Shown piece by piece: positions 52,936 through 63,950 of a DNA stretch of 64,000 nucleotides (positions within the stretch are counted from its first letter, which is position 1; the number at the start of each line of letters is the position of its first letter). The notes below the pieces were generated by a model, which was given only the letters and a program-made list of their open reading frames with translations, did no database searches and had not been told where the DNA came from. The position numbers and the translations under genes are program-made. Source of the DNA: Myroides sp. N17-2 (GTDB taxonomy: Bacteria; Bacteroidota; Bacteroidia; Flavobacteriales; Flavobacteriaceae); assembly GCF_002286775.1 (NCBI RefSeq), contig NZ_NSGJ01000004.1, positions 148,530 to 212,529 of the forward strand, in the 5' to 3' direction.

Positions 52936-53739
52936 ATGAAAAAAATAATCACATTTTACCTAATTATCTTATGTTGTAACTTAACTTTTGCACAAGATAT
53001 AAGAACGAAAAAGAACAAAATCATAATTGACAAAAAGGAAATAGCACTGATAGATAGTAAGAAAAGAGTCTATACAATAAGTGACTTGCAAGGTACCCCT
53101 ATACTTAACTTACAATCAGTAAAAATAGAACTTACAGCAACTAATACCTTTTCATATTATACCATAACATTACCTGACGGTACTAAAACTAAGAACATAA
53201 GCAACAATGGAAATATAAATGCATTCACTCCTGAAAAAAAGCTATTACTAGACTTCACTAACGGCCCTTATAAATTACTAACTCCAACAGGACTAAACCT
53301 AAATGCTATTACTTTAATGTTTGAAAGTGACCAGTCAGCACTAGACAAGTTATTAGATGATAGAATGCAATGCAAAAAAAGTGTTGATAAGCATATCAAA
53401 ATATTCGAAGACTCTAAGTTAACTTTTGATAGCTCAATAACTAATTCATTTGGATATAAAAAAGGATTTGATGATTACGTAATTCTAGGCTATATACAAC
53501 GCAAAACAGATGATTCTCAAAAGAAATATACGATAAAAGACAAAAAGAGCAATGTGCTAGCCGTTTGGAATGCCAAAGAAGATAATATGCTGAGAATTGA
53601 AGGATCAAGTGATACTGATTACATACATCATTCCAACGCCACTACAGACAACAAAGAGTTAGAAGACGATAATCTTGTAAAAGCGATGATAGGCTACCTC
53701 ATAGAAAAGGGAAAGATAATAATGCCTAAACAACAATAA
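52936..53739 (+). CDS. Unknown secreted protein
   Basis: The 267-residue product has a signal peptide (MKKIITFYLIILCCNLTFAQ, cleavage after AQ) and a lysine-rich mature part with beta strands such as FSYYTITLPDGTKTK. The later half (YKKGFDDYVILGYIQRKTDD) resembles small repeated strand-turn units. No catalytic motif or known family is seen. It is monocistronic and convergent with atpC across a bidirectional terminator. Confidence 0.65.
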   Translation: MKKIITFYLIILCCNLTFAQDIRTKKNKIIIDKKEIALIDSKKRVYTISDLQGTPILNLQSVKIELTATNTFSYYTITLPDGTKTKNISNNGNINAFTPEKKLLLDFTNGPYKLLTPTGLNLNAITLMFESDQSALDKLLDDRMQCKKSVDKHIKIFEDSKLTFDSSITNSFGYKKGFDDYVILGYIQRKTDDSQKKYTIKDKKSNVLAVWNAKEDNMLRIEGSSDTDYIHHSNATTDNKELEDDNLVKAMIGYLIEKGKIIMPKQQ

Positions 53740-53762
53740 GCCTAGCATAACATATACCCAAT

Positions 53763-53795
53763 AAAAAAGCCTTACTCAATGAGTAAGGCTTTTTC
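53763..53795. terminator. Bidirectional terminator
   Basis: AAAAAAGCCTTACTCA and TGAGTAAGGCTTTTT form a long perfect stem between convergent genes. Confidence 0.92.
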
Positions 53796-53814
53796 GTATA
53801 TTTTAAATCAGCTA

Positions 53815-54096
53815 TTAGTTAGCTAATATGATAATCTTGTTATCGCTTAATTCTAATGTTCCAAGATTGATTGCTAAGTGATAAGTATCTTTAGCTACAT
53901 TCTCAAATCTTGAACTAAACTCAGGTTCAATAGAGATGTTTTGCCCTGTGAACTTTACACTTCCTTTTGTTAGGATAGAAACAATAGGAGCGTGATTATT
54001 TAACATCTGAAACTCTCCGTTTGCTCCTGGAACTGATACTGAAGTAACTTCTCCAGAAAATAAAGTAGCCTCAGGTGATACAATTTCTAATCTCAT
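53815..54096 (-). CDS. atpC: ATP synthase F1 subunit epsilon
   Basis: The 93-residue protein has the N-terminal beta-barrel of epsilon (LEIVSPEATLFSGEVTSVSVPGANGEFQMLNNHAPIVSIL) and stops after it, without the C-terminal helical hairpin that inhibits the F1 motor in many bacteria. Such short forms occur in other Bacteroidota. It lies 26 bp after atpD and is the second gene of a two-gene atpDC unit; the remaining ATP synthase genes are not in this window. Confidence 0.94.
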   Translation of the reverse strand: MRLEIVSPEATLFSGEVTSVSVPGANGEFQMLNNHAPIVSILTKGSVKFTGQNISIEPEFSSRFENVAKDTYHLAINLGTLELSDNKIIILAN

Positions 54097-54122
54097 GTTG
54101 ATCTCTTTAAAAATTAATTAGA

Positions 54123-55637
<1,515 letters not shown>

Positions 55638-55695
55638 TTATGTATTTATTTAACAGCTATTTACGTTTATTGAAAAATTCTACTTTTTCAGAGTG

Positions 55696-55703
55696 CAAAG
55701 ATA
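55696..55703 (-). promoter_or_regulatory. -7 box TATCTTTG for atpDC
   Basis: Perfect TAnnTTTG on the minus strand, 61 bp upstream of the atpD ATG. Confidence 0.75.
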
Positions 55704-55748
55704 GTTTTTTTCTCTGAATATTAAAAAGTTTGAAATTTTATTTTATAT

Positions 55749-55782
55749 AAAAAAAAGCGAGCCCGAAAAAGGCTCACTTTTT
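55749..55782 (-). terminator. Terminator of glmS
   Basis: AAAAGTGAGCC and GGCTCGCTTTT form a hairpin with a T tract on the minus strand, 5 bp after the glmS stop. Confidence 0.9.
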
Positions 55783-55787
55783 TAGTA

Positions 55788-57632
55788 TTATTCAACCGTC
55801 ACAGACTTTGCTAAGTTCCTAGGTTGGTCAACATTACACTCTCTTAACACAGCAATGTGGTAAGATAAAAGTTGTAATGGAATTGTCGTTAATATTGGAG
55901 TTAATGCCTCTGAAATACCAGGTACTTCGATAACATGATCAGCAAGTTCTCTCACTTGTTTATCTCCTTTTGTTACTACAGCGATGATTTTACCATTTCT
56001 CGCTTTAATCTCCTGAATATTACTCACTACTTTATCGTAGTGGTCTTGACTAGGAGCGATAACGATCACTGGCATATGCTCATCAATTAAAGCAATAGGT
56101 CCGTGCTTCATCTCTGCTGCAGGATATCCTTCAGCGTGAATATAAGAGATCTCTTTTAACTTAAGAGCACCCTCTAACGCTACTGGATAGTTATATCCTC
56201 TACCTAAGTATAAACAGTTAGTAGAATCTTTGTAAACCTTAGCAATATCAAGAATCTCTGGATTCTGTGTTAATGCTTCTTCTACACGTTCTGGAACTAA
56301 TTCTAATTCGTGTAAATATTTTAAATACTCTGAATTTGCTAAAGTACCTTTTGCCTTAGCTAATCTCAAAGCGATTAATGTCAATACTGTAATCTGAGTA
56401 GTAAATGCCTTAGTAGACGCTACCCCGATCTCTGGACCTGCATGCGTATATGCACCTGCATGTGTCTCTCTAGCAATAGAAGAACCTACAACGTTACATA
56501 CACCGAATACAAATGCTCCTTTTTCTTTCGCTAATTTAATAGCTGCTAATGTATCAGCAGTTTCTCCTGATTGAGAAATAGCGATTAATACATCACTTGA
56601 ATCGATAATAGGATTTCTATATCTAAATTCAGAAGCATACTCTACCTCTACTGGGATTCTTGCAAACTCCTCGATAACATATTCTGCTACTAAAGCAGCA
56701 TGCCATGAAGTACCACAAGCAGCGATAATAATACGCTTAGCGTTTAAGAACTTATCAATATTATCCTCTATACCAGCCATTTTAATCAGCCCTTGATCAG
56801 CTAATAAACGACCTCTAAATGTATCTTTAATAACTTCTGGTTGCTCGTAAATCTCTTTAAGCATAAAGTGGTCATAACCATTCTTCTCTATTTGCTCTAA
56901 GTTTAACTGCAACTCTTGAACGTAATGCGTAACTAAAGAGTCATCTTTTATCTTGCGTATACGCAATGGTTTGTGTAATCTAATAATAGCCATCTCTTCA
57001 TCTTCTAAATAAATAGCATTATTAGTATACTCTATGAAAGGAGAGGCATCAGATGTAATAAAATACTCATTCTCACCAATACCAATAGCTAATGGACTTC
57101 CCAATCTAGCTGCGATAATTTCATCTGGTTTTTTGATATCCATTACTGCTATAGCATAAGCACCTATCACTTGATTAAGCGCTATCTGTACAGCTTTTCC
57201 TAATTTCACACCTTGAGTCTTTTGAACATCCTCGATTAAGTTAATTAAAACTTCTGTATCTGTTTCTGACTTAAATGTATATCCTCTTTTAATCAATTCT
57301 TGTTTTAAAGAATCATAGTTTTCTATAATTCCATTGTGAATAAGTACCAACTCTCCCGAATTAGAGAAGTGAGGGTGAGAATTCACATCATTCGGAACAC
57401 CATGAGTAGCCCATCTTGTGTGCCCTATACCTACTGTTCCTTTTTTTACTTTATCAGTACTTTTTTCTTCTAAATCAACTACTTTACCTTTTGTTTTACA
57501 AAGGTTAATCGTCTCTCCATCAAATATCGCTAGACCAGCAGAGTCATACCCTCTGTATTCTAATCTTGTCAAACCTTTTATAATAACAGGATACGCATCA
57601 CGGTGTCCTATATACCCTACAATTCCACACAT
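55788..57632 (-). CDS. glmS: Glutamine--fructose-6-phosphate aminotransferase
   Basis: Makes glucosamine-6-phosphate for cell-wall and lipopolysaccharide synthesis. The 614-residue protein has the class II glutaminase start MCGIVGYIGH (nucleophile Cys2), HTRWATHGVP and HNGIIENYD, and two SIS sugar-isomerase domains with ISQSGETADTLAAI and KLKEISYIHAEGYPAAEMKHGP, ending AKSVTVE. It follows a DUF4270 gene by 6 bp, so the two are in one operon. I saw no glmS ribozyme upstream. Confidence 0.98.
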   Translation of the reverse strand: MCGIVGYIGHRDAYPVIIKGLTRLEYRGYDSAGLAIFDGETINLCKTKGKVVDLEEKSTDKVKKGTVGIGHTRWATHGVPNDVNSHPHFSNSGELVLIHNGIIENYDSLKQELIKRGYTFKSETDTEVLINLIEDVQKTQGVKLGKAVQIALNQVIGAYAIAVMDIKKPDEIIAARLGSPLAIGIGENEYFITSDASPFIEYTNNAIYLEDEEMAIIRLHKPLRIRKIKDDSLVTHYVQELQLNLEQIEKNGYDHFMLKEIYEQPEVIKDTFRGRLLADQGLIKMAGIEDNIDKFLNAKRIIIAACGTSWHAALVAEYVIEEFARIPVEVEYASEFRYRNPIIDSSDVLIAISQSGETADTLAAIKLAKEKGAFVFGVCNVVGSSIARETHAGAYTHAGPEIGVASTKAFTTQITVLTLIALRLAKAKGTLANSEYLKYLHELELVPERVEEALTQNPEILDIAKVYKDSTNCLYLGRGYNYPVALEGALKLKEISYIHAEGYPAAEMKHGPIALIDEHMPVIVIAPSQDHYDKVVSNIQEIKARNGKIIAVVTKGDKQVRELADHVIEVPGISEALTPILTTIPLQLLSYHIAVLRECNVDQPRNLAKSVTVE

Positions 57633-57638
57633 AGTTCT

Positions 57639-59282
57639 TTACTTTTTAGCTTTTGTATAAAATAATTCTAACTTCATTTTTTTGTTTTCTTGTACAGCAT
57701 TAGTACCGTGTAACACTACTCCTAGTGGAGAACTAACAGAGAAAGAAGAAACTGCTTCTACATCAGTAGGTTTGTTTTCTATTTTAGTCAGTAGTTTTTG
57801 ATTTGTATATCCTGCTGAACCGAAGTTATTAGCAACAACAAGAGCTAACTTAGGACTCACATTATTTTTGTTTTTCAACAATCCTCTAATGTGATCCGTT
57901 ATTTTAAATTTATAGTAATATCCTTCTTTATCCTTGTCCTTATCTTCTTTAACAAAGATTCCACTATAACCTTGCTTAACATATTGAGCAGAATTAAATT
58001 GATCATTAACAAAGTCAGATAATGCTATACTATTATCAAAGTCATATAAGAATAAACGTTCTGGAATAGGTAATTTACCCATCTTCTCTTTATCAACAAA
58101 TATTGTTAGGTAAGCATCATTTAATAATGAACCATCCTTTTTCAGTTCTTGCAATTCAGCAAAATCATTTGTTTTAAAGAAATCAATAATAGCCATATTC
58201 CCCTCTCCACCTTTTAGATAGATCGTTTGAGCTCCTGTCGTCTCTTCTGATTTCGCAGATGTATATTCAACTGCTCTCTTAGTATTCATCGTACTTACCG
58301 TGAATTTCTTAGATCCTAGTGTATTAGCACCAAAAGGAATACTCACCTCTCTACGTTCATTTTTAACGATTTCTTTACCATCAGCATCTTTACTCTTCAC
58401 ATCAGCATGGAAAATAAGAACTACTTTACCTTTAGCTACATCTAATAGCCCTGTTGCTCCATCAGTTCCAGCTCCATCAGTTTTAAAGTAAAAACCTTTA
58501 AACACCTCGTTAAACCCATTAGGCTGACCTAATTTAGTTTTATTCTCAGTGATAAACTTAGTGAAGTAATCTTTATCTAAATCAAGCCACATACCAGGGA
58601 TAAGACGTTCTTTAATCACATCCTCACCCGTCTTCTCGTCCTTAACTATATTGCCATCTTTATCTCTTTTATAAACAACCATCTCTGTATTCTTAAATAC
58701 AAAAGCAGTATTCTGGTCTATTTTCTTTGACGTATTAAGAGCATTATTACTTCCTCCTACGATATTGTTATCGAAATTCTTTCCTTCATTAGTAAAAAAC
58801 TTAGACGCAGTACCATTAGTCAAATCAACATCCATCAAGTGATATCCATTCTGATACACCTTCAAGTCAATAGCTCCAGTACCATAGACATTCTTAAGTT
58901 TGTAGATATTCACTTTATTCTCCGTTTTTTCAAATTGAGAAAAATAAGGAACATATACATACACTGAGTCTACCTTGATATTATCTCCAAGATTAGACAT
59001 CGAAGCGCTACTTTCGCTTAACTGAACAACCAAATTATTGCTAGTACCACCAAACAAACCATTATCTAGATACCCAAAAGGCACTTCATTTAATCTACTC
59101 CCGTCCACAGGACCATAAGCTTGATTATATGCTTTAATATCGTTCACTTTATAAGAAACGATATCGAAGTTTCCTCCTCCGATTAAATCATTTCCAGTCT
59201 CTGTAAACTCACTTTCACAAGCTTGTAAGGCCACTAAGCCTAATACAAGAGATATTCCTTTTAATATGTTTTTTTGGTTCAT
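57639..59282 (-). CDS. DUF4270 family lipoprotein
   Basis: The 547-residue product has a lipoprotein signal (VALQAC, Cys22) and the family start ESEFTETGNDLIGGG, followed by beta-rich sequence with VDSVYVYVPYFS, HMDVDLTNG-like strands and a C-terminal YYKFKITDHIRGLL. DUF4270 lipoproteins are common in Bacteroidota, usually next to a glycogen synthase-like gene, as here, and have no known activity. It sits 51 bp after the GT5-like gene and 6 bp before glmS, a gene order I recall as conserved. Confidence 0.9.
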   Translation of the reverse strand: MNQKNILKGISLVLGLVALQACESEFTETGNDLIGGGNFDIVSYKVNDIKAYNQAYGPVDGSRLNEVPFGYLDNGLFGGTSNNLVVQLSESSASMSNLGDNIKVDSVYVYVPYFSQFEKTENKVNIYKLKNVYGTGAIDLKVYQNGYHLMDVDLTNGTASKFFTNEGKNFDNNIVGGSNNALNTSKKIDQNTAFVFKNTEMVVYKRDKDGNIVKDEKTGEDVIKERLIPGMWLDLDKDYFTKFITENKTKLGQPNGFNEVFKGFYFKTDGAGTDGATGLLDVAKGKVVLIFHADVKSKDADGKEIVKNERREVSIPFGANTLGSKKFTVSTMNTKRAVEYTSAKSEETTGAQTIYLKGGEGNMAIIDFFKTNDFAELQELKKDGSLLNDAYLTIFVDKEKMGKLPIPERLFLYDFDNSIALSDFVNDQFNSAQYVKQGYSGIFVKEDKDKDKEGYYYKFKITDHIRGLLKNKNNVSPKLALVVANNFGSAGYTNQKLLTKIENKPTDVEAVSSFSVSSPLGVVLHGTNAVQENKKMKLELFYTKAKK

Positions 59283-59333
59283 CTAGTCAATCCAATATAT
59301 ATGGGTTATTACTATTCTAAGTTGATGTAGTTA

Positions 59334-60143
59334 TTAAAAAAACTTCTGATAAAATTCAGTATAAGCCTGAGCAAATCCATCTTTAGCTACGAAAGGTAAA
59401 AAAGGTTTTTCAGAAGACTCTATAAATTTTGTTAAAGTTGGACTTACTTCTTCTGATGCAACAATCACACCGTCCGAATTTTTGATCGCATTGATCATCA
59501 TATTCTCATAAGTAGGATTAGCAAAATCATTCGCTACCTCTTCTGGGAATCCATCAAAAGCAATCTTTTCTTTCATTGTAGCATCTAACACTCCGCTAAA
59601 TCCTTCTCCGAAAATAGACGTCACCACCTTCGTATCTGAGAAAATAGCTTCATCTTTATAATAATGTTTTAAATACGCTGGTAACAATGATGCTAACCAT
59701 CCTTGCACGTGTATCACATCAGGAACCCAATTAAGTTTCTTAACCGTTTCTATTACACCTTTAGTAAAAAAGATTGCTCTTTCGTCATTGTCTGGATACA
59801 ACGTTCCATCCTCATCAGAAAAAGTCGATTTTCTTTTAAAGTATTCATCATTATCTATAAAGTAAACCTGAATGCGCTCTTTAGGAATAGAAGCTACTTT
59901 AATAATCAATGGCATATCCATGTCATTAACGACTAGATTCATACCTGACAGTCTAATAACCTCGTGTAATTGATGTCTTCTCTCATTTATGCTACCATAT
60001 CTAGGCATAAAAATTCTTATCTGTCCACCTTGATCATTAATCATTTTTGGAGCATCATAAGACATTAATGAAACTTCATTCTCTGCTAAATAAGGTACCA
60101 CTTCAGATGATACATATAATATCCTCTTTTCTTTCATCTTCAA
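59334..60143 (-). CDS. Glycogen/starch synthase-like protein, N-terminal domain only
   Basis: The 269-residue protein matches only the N-terminal Rossmann half of GT5 glycogen synthases: RILYVSSEVVPYLAENEVS, RIFMPRYGSINERRHQLHEV, ERAIFFTKGVIETVKKLNWVPDVIHVQGW. The ADP-glucose-binding C-terminal half, with its KTGGL-type and EPCG motifs, is absent, and the usual KTGGLG near the start is replaced. Similar short proteins precede DUF4270 genes in other flavobacteria, so this is probably not a fresh truncation. Catalytic activity is doubtful. Its promoter faces that of panC. Confidence 0.85.
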   Translation of the reverse strand: MKMKEKRILYVSSEVVPYLAENEVSLMSYDAPKMINDQGGQIRIFMPRYGSINERRHQLHEVIRLSGMNLVVNDMDMPLIIKVASIPKERIQVYFIDNDEYFKRKSTFSDEDGTLYPDNDERAIFFTKGVIETVKKLNWVPDVIHVQGWLASLLPAYLKHYYKDEAIFSDTKVVTSIFGEGFSGVLDATMKEKIAFDGFPEEVANDFANPTYENMMINAIKNSDGVIVASEEVSPTLTKFIESSEKPFLPFVAKDGFAQAYTEFYQKFF

Positions 60144-60177
60144 TTATAATTTCTTTGTTTGAAATAAATAAACATCG

Positions 60178-60185
60178 CAAATTTA
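60178..60185 (-). promoter_or_regulatory. -7 box TAAATTTG for the GT5-like/DUF4270/glmS genes
   Basis: Perfect TAnnTTTG on the minus strand, 34 bp upstream of the ATG; back to back with the panC promoter. Confidence 0.7.
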
Positions 60186-60216
60186 CGAAAATTTATGCAG
60201 TTATTTTCTAAATAAC

Positions 60217-60224
60217 TAATTTTG
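60217..60224 (+). promoter_or_regulatory. -7 box TAATTTTG for panC
   Basis: Perfect TAnnTTTG, 23 bp upstream of the panC ATG. Confidence 0.7.
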
Positions 60225-60247
60225 CCATTATTTTAAACACGAAGCTA

Positions 60248-61096
60248 ATGTTTCTTTTTAGTACTAAAGCCGAATTACAAGCGTATTTGAAACCATTTCG
60301 AGACGCGAATAAGGCAATTGGTCTTGTACCAACAATGGGGGCTATACACCATGGGCACCTTTCATTAATGGAACAATCTTTAAACGAAAATGAATGTACT
60401 GTGGTAAGTATTTTCGTTAATCCTACGCAATTCAATAATGCGGATGATTTAGCTAAATACCCCCGTACTTTAGAAAGAGATCAGGAGATTATTAAGTCTC
60501 TTTCTGAACAAATTGTAATATTTGCACCATCTGTCGATGAGATTTATGGTGGAAATACTGTAGCCCAATCATTCGACTTTGATGGACTAGAAAACGAGAT
60601 GGAAGGTGCCTCACGCCCTGGTCATTTCGATGGAGTAGGAACTATCGTGGGTAAATTATTTGAGCTTGTTGCTCCTACCAAAGCATACTTTGGAGAGAAA
60701 GACTTCCAACAACTACAAATCATTCGCAAGATGGTAGAGAAACTACATATTCCTGTGACTATAGTAGGGGTAGCTATCTTTAGAGGTAGTGATGGATTAG
60801 CAATGAGTTCTCGTAACGAACGCGTCTCTTCTGAAGGATTAAAGAAATCGACTTTCTTATACCAAGTATTATTGAAAGCCAAGGATTTATTTAAAAGTGA
60901 AAGTATTTCTAAAGTTAATGCTTTTGTTGAGAATGAATTTAAAAATAATCCTAACTTTGACCTCGAATACTTCACTATTGCAGACGAAGAAACTCTTAAA
61001 ACGGCTACATCTAATGATCCTAACCGCAAGTATAGAGGTTTTTTAGTTGCTCATATTGAAGGTATTCGACTAATCGACAATTTATCTTTTAACTAA
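60248..61096 (+). CDS. panC: Pantothenate synthetase
   Basis: Joins pantoate and beta-alanine with ATP. The 282-residue protein has the HIGH-type VPTMGAIHHGHLSLM near 27-42, SIFVNPTQFN, GEKDFQQLQIIRKMV near 148-163 and the KMSKS-like SSRNERVS. Length is usual. It begins a cluster with panD 12 bp downstream, so two adjacent steps of pantothenate synthesis are co-transcribed. Confidence 0.98.
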   Translation: MFLFSTKAELQAYLKPFRDANKAIGLVPTMGAIHHGHLSLMEQSLNENECTVVSIFVNPTQFNNADDLAKYPRTLERDQEIIKSLSEQIVIFAPSVDEIYGGNTVAQSFDFDGLENEMEGASRPGHFDGVGTIVGKLFELVAPTKAYFGEKDFQQLQIIRKMVEKLHIPVTIVGVAIFRGSDGLAMSSRNERVSSEGLKKSTFLYQVLLKAKDLFKSESISKVNAFVENEFKNNPNFDLEYFTIADEETLKTATSNDPNRKYRGFLVAHIEGIRLIDNLSFN

Positions 61097-61108
61097 AACT
61101 CACGCGAA

Positions 61109-61459
61109 ATGCAAGTTGAAGTAGTAAAATCAAAAATTCACCGTGTAACTGTAACTGGAGCAGATCTACACTACATCGGAAGTATTACGATTGACGAAGT
61201 TTTAATGGAAGCTTCTAACATCATAGAAGGCGAGAAAGTTTCGATTGTTAATATTAACAATGGAGAACGTTTTGAGACTTACGCTATACCTGGTCCAAAA
61301 AACAGTGGAGAAATCTGCCTTAACGGTCCTGCTGCACGTAAAGTACACAAAGGTGATATCATTATTATCATTACTTATGGTATTATGGACTTCGAAGAAG
61401 CGAAGACATTTAAACCGTCTATCGTATTCCCTAATGAAGAGACCAACACTTTAACTTAG
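61109..61459 (+). CDS. panD: Aspartate 1-decarboxylase
   Basis: Produces beta-alanine from aspartate for pantothenate. The 116-residue proenzyme has the self-cleavage site Gly24-Ser25 in HYIGSITID, which forms the pyruvoyl group, and the [20 protein letters not shown] and [19 protein letters not shown] blocks. Length is normal. It lies between panC and a flippase-like gene. Confidence 0.97.
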   Translation: MQVEVVKSKIHRVTVTGADLHYIGSITIDEVLMEASNIIEGEKVSIVNINNGERFETYAIPGPKNSGEICLNGPAARKVHKGDIIIIITYGIMDFEEAKTFKPSIVFPNEETNTLT

Positions 61460-61466
61460 CCTCTTT

Positions 61467-62438
61467 TTGAAGAAAAATATCAGTAAATTGACTAATATAT
61501 TACTCCCACTTTTGTTGGGAGTTTTTTTGGTATATTATGCTTACAGCCAGTTTACTGAACAACAGATAGAGGAGATGAAATCTCAATTTAGAGGTGCTAA
61601 TTACAACTATATTATCATCTCCTCTATCTTTTCAGTATTAAGCCTCTGGGCACGTGCCTATAGATGGAAGTATGCCCTTAGTTATATGGGACATCCTGTT
61701 TCTACTTCCACTAATTTTATGGCTATCTCTATTGGCTATCTTTTAAATCTTACTGTCCCTAGATCAGGTGAAGTCTCACGTGCTATTATTCTGCAGAAGT
61801 ATGAGAAAGTACCTTTCGATAAGGGGTTTGGCTCTATTGTATCGGAGCGCGTGATAGATCTTATCTGTTTATTACTATGTGTATTCACAGCTTTAATACT
61901 TCAGTATAGTGTTCTTAAAGACTTCTTATTATTAAAAGTTCCTGTTGAAAAACTAGCCATTCTAGGCAGTATAGCTCTTTTAGGCCTAGTAGCTACCATT
62001 GCAATATTTTATTATAGCACATGGAGAGTTATCACATTTATCAAACAGAAAATAAAAGGTTTAACAGAGGGCATCAGTAGTATCTTTAAAATGCCTAATA
62101 GAATAGGCTTTCTATTCCATACTTTTCTAATATGGTTTGGTTATATCGCTACATTTTACTTCGGTACACACGCCCTAGAAGCCACTAGCACTCTAAGTTT
62201 CCCTATCGTCATGTCCGCATTTGTAGCGGGTAGTTTTGCTGTATCTTTTACTAACGGAGGCTTTGGAGCATTTCCCCTAGTTATCGCAGAGTTATTATCA
62301 CTTTACGGCATATCATTTGTTTCAGGAACAGCTTTTGGATGGATACTATGGACTACACAGACAGGTATCGTTGTAATCCTAGGAGCCTTATCTTTTTTAG
62401 TATTGCCCATCTATTACAATAAAAAAACTCAGAATTAG
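61467..62438 (+). CDS. Lysylphosphatidylglycerol synthetase-like membrane protein (UPF0104)
   Basis: The 323-residue protein has about eight membrane segments and the flippase-like domain features ARAYRWKYAL, NLTVPRSGEVSRAIILQKYE and FPLVIAELLSLYGIS. It matches the MprF-type transmembrane domain without the synthetase part. The start is a TTG at 61467, 7 bp after panD. Its role is lipid flipping by inference. A half copy of the MITE-like repeat begins at its stop codon. Confidence 0.9.
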   Translation: MKKNISKLTNILLPLLLGVFLVYYAYSQFTEQQIEEMKSQFRGANYNYIIISSIFSVLSLWARAYRWKYALSYMGHPVSTSTNFMAISIGYLLNLTVPRSGEVSRAIILQKYEKVPFDKGFGSIVSERVIDLICLLLCVFTALILQYSVLKDFLLLKVPVEKLAILGSIALLGLVATIAIFYYSTWRVITFIKQKIKGLTEGISSIFKMPNRIGFLFHTFLIWFGYIATFYFGTHALEATSTLSFPIVMSAFVAGSFAVSFTNGGFGAFPLVIAELLSLYGISFVSGTAFGWILWTTQTGIVVILGALSFLVLPIYYNKKTQN

Positions 62439-62521
62439 TACTATAATATGCTTTTATAGTTAATGAAAGAGAGATAAAGTAGACCTACTACAGTATTGGG
62501 TTAATGCTTCTTCTAGGTTAG
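62432..62521 (+). repeat. Half copy of the MITE-like repeat (right half)
   Basis: TACTATAATATGC, TTTTATAG, AATGAAAGAGAGATAAAGTAGA and the CAGTATTGGGTTAATGCTTCTT end correspond to the right half of the ~162-bp family. The left half is missing. Confidence 0.6.
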
Positions 62522-62705
62522 ACGTTTTTAAAAAAATAAGGAGTCTTAAAAACTTGTCCTACAAACAAAAAACACCCACCTCTACTATGTAAAGATGAGT
62601 GCTTCCTATTTAAAATCTACTTCATTAATAATAGCAAGTATAAACAGCGCTATGATTAGCCTACCTTATTATTTCAATAGTATGTGGGGACTTAAAAAGT
62701 ACAAA

Positions 62706-63122
62706 TTAGTATTGTGCAATCAAATAATTGATCATATCAGTTGTCGTTACAATTCCTAATAGGTCATTGTCTTTTCCTACAACTGGAAGCGAGTGAAATT
62801 GTTGTTTAGAGAATAGCTCAGCTACATCTTTGATATTTGTCTCATCTGTTACCACTAATGGATTTTTAGTCATGACATCCACTAGCTTATAAGAGTCATA
62901 GATAGCATCTAATGCACCTTGATCTAAATCTGTTGCTCCATATCCTATTTTAAGGATATCGTTGCTACTAATGATTCCTACTACAGTCTCAGCCTCAATC
63001 ACAGGAATGTGTCTGATATTGTATTCTACAAGTAACTTATTTACTTCACTTAATTTTTTATTCGTAGGCACAGCTATTAGCGCCTTAGTCATAATCTGAG
63101 ATACAGGAACTCTTTGTTTCAT
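62706..63122 (-). CDS. CBS-pair protein
   Basis: Contains two CBS domains (about residues 7-60 and 80-135) and nothing else: MKQRVPVSQIMTKALIAVPTNKKLSEV, IRHIPVIEAETVVGIISSNDIL, VMTKNPLVVTDETNIKDVAELF, HSLPVVGKDNDLLGIVTTTDM. Such stand-alone pairs bind adenine nucleotides. I prefer the start at 63122 (138 residues) to an in-frame ATG at 63185, because MKQRVPVS is the usual family start and the extra 21 residues look like leader sequence; this is not certain. Confidence 0.88.
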   Translation of the reverse strand: MKQRVPVSQIMTKALIAVPTNKKLSEVNKLLVEYNIRHIPVIEAETVVGIISSNDILKIGYGATDLDQGALDAIYDSYKLVDVMTKNPLVVTDETNIKDVAELFSKQQFHSLPVVGKDNDLLGIVTTTDMINYLIAQY

Positions 63123-63367
63123 AGTCTTTAGTGTTTTATTATCTATAACAAATATCTCATTAACATCTATCAAAATATATGACAAAAAACAGTATTTAAT
63201 AACTATCTTTTTCGTAACTTATAGCTAATACGTGTCTATACAGATACGCAATCGCCTGTGAATACTCATTTCTTTAAAATTGTTATAATTTTTCGCAATC
63301 TCCCAATATAAACAAACCTGTTTTTTACCTAAATTGCCTCATATTTAACAACTTATATATGTAATTT

Positions 63368-63802
63368 ATGGCAACAACGAACACCTATCTAACATTCGAC
63401 GGAAATTGTGAACAGGCATTTAATTTCTACAAATCCGTATTTGGAGGAGAGTTTATGTACTTGGCTAAATTTGACAGTATCCCTGATAGCCCAGAATTCA
63501 CTGTCCCTGCGGAGGATAAAAACAAAATAATGCACGTCTCTTTACCTATTGGTAAATCTATCCTTATGGGAAGTGATAACACATGTAGTAATCCAGCTCC
63601 ATTAGTACAAGGAAATAACTTCTCTGTATCCATATCAACAGATAGCCAAAAGGAAGCAGATGATTTATTCGCTAAGATGGCTGTAGGTGGCACTGTTATT
63701 ATGCCTATCGCAGATATGTTCTGGGGAGATTACTTCGGAATGGTCCTAGATAAGTTTGGTATCCAATGGATGGTAAACTTCAGTAGAGATGGACAATACT
63801 AA
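63368..63802 (+). CDS. VOC/PhnB-like family protein
   Basis: The 144-residue protein has the PhnB-like vicinal oxygen chelate pattern: YLTFDGNCEQAFNFYKSVFGGEF, IMHVSLPIGKSILMGSD and MFWGDYFGMVLDKFGIQWMVNF. It is one of the small DUF-like relatives of glyoxalase without an assigned reaction, common in soil and marine bacteria. It is monocistronic and followed by a terminator. Confidence 0.93.
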   Translation: MATTNTYLTFDGNCEQAFNFYKSVFGGEFMYLAKFDSIPDSPEFTVPAEDKNKIMHVSLPIGKSILMGSDNTCSNPAPLVQGNNFSVSISTDSQKEADDLFAKMAVGGTVIMPIADMFWGDYFGMVLDKFGIQWMVNFSRDGQY

Positions 63803-63831
63803 TCATCACCTCTTTTAGAATCTTAAAACAA

Positions 63832-63863
63832 CTCTCCCAGTAGAATCTCTATTGGGATTTTTT
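63832..63863 (+). terminator. Terminator of the VOC gene
   Basis: TCTCCCAGTAG and CTATTGGGA form a stem followed by seven T residues, about 35 bp after the stop. Confidence 0.8.
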
Positions 63864-63950
63864 TATTTAAGAAAGTAATTCTTTTGGATCAATCTCAAAA
63901 GTTGTGTGTGAATTAAAAACTACAGATCTTTGTAATGATAAATAATAAAC

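Noticed and set aside
53815..54096. Truncated atpC
   Set aside because: Short epsilon subunits without the C-terminal hairpin are usual in related bacteria, and the frame ends cleanly.
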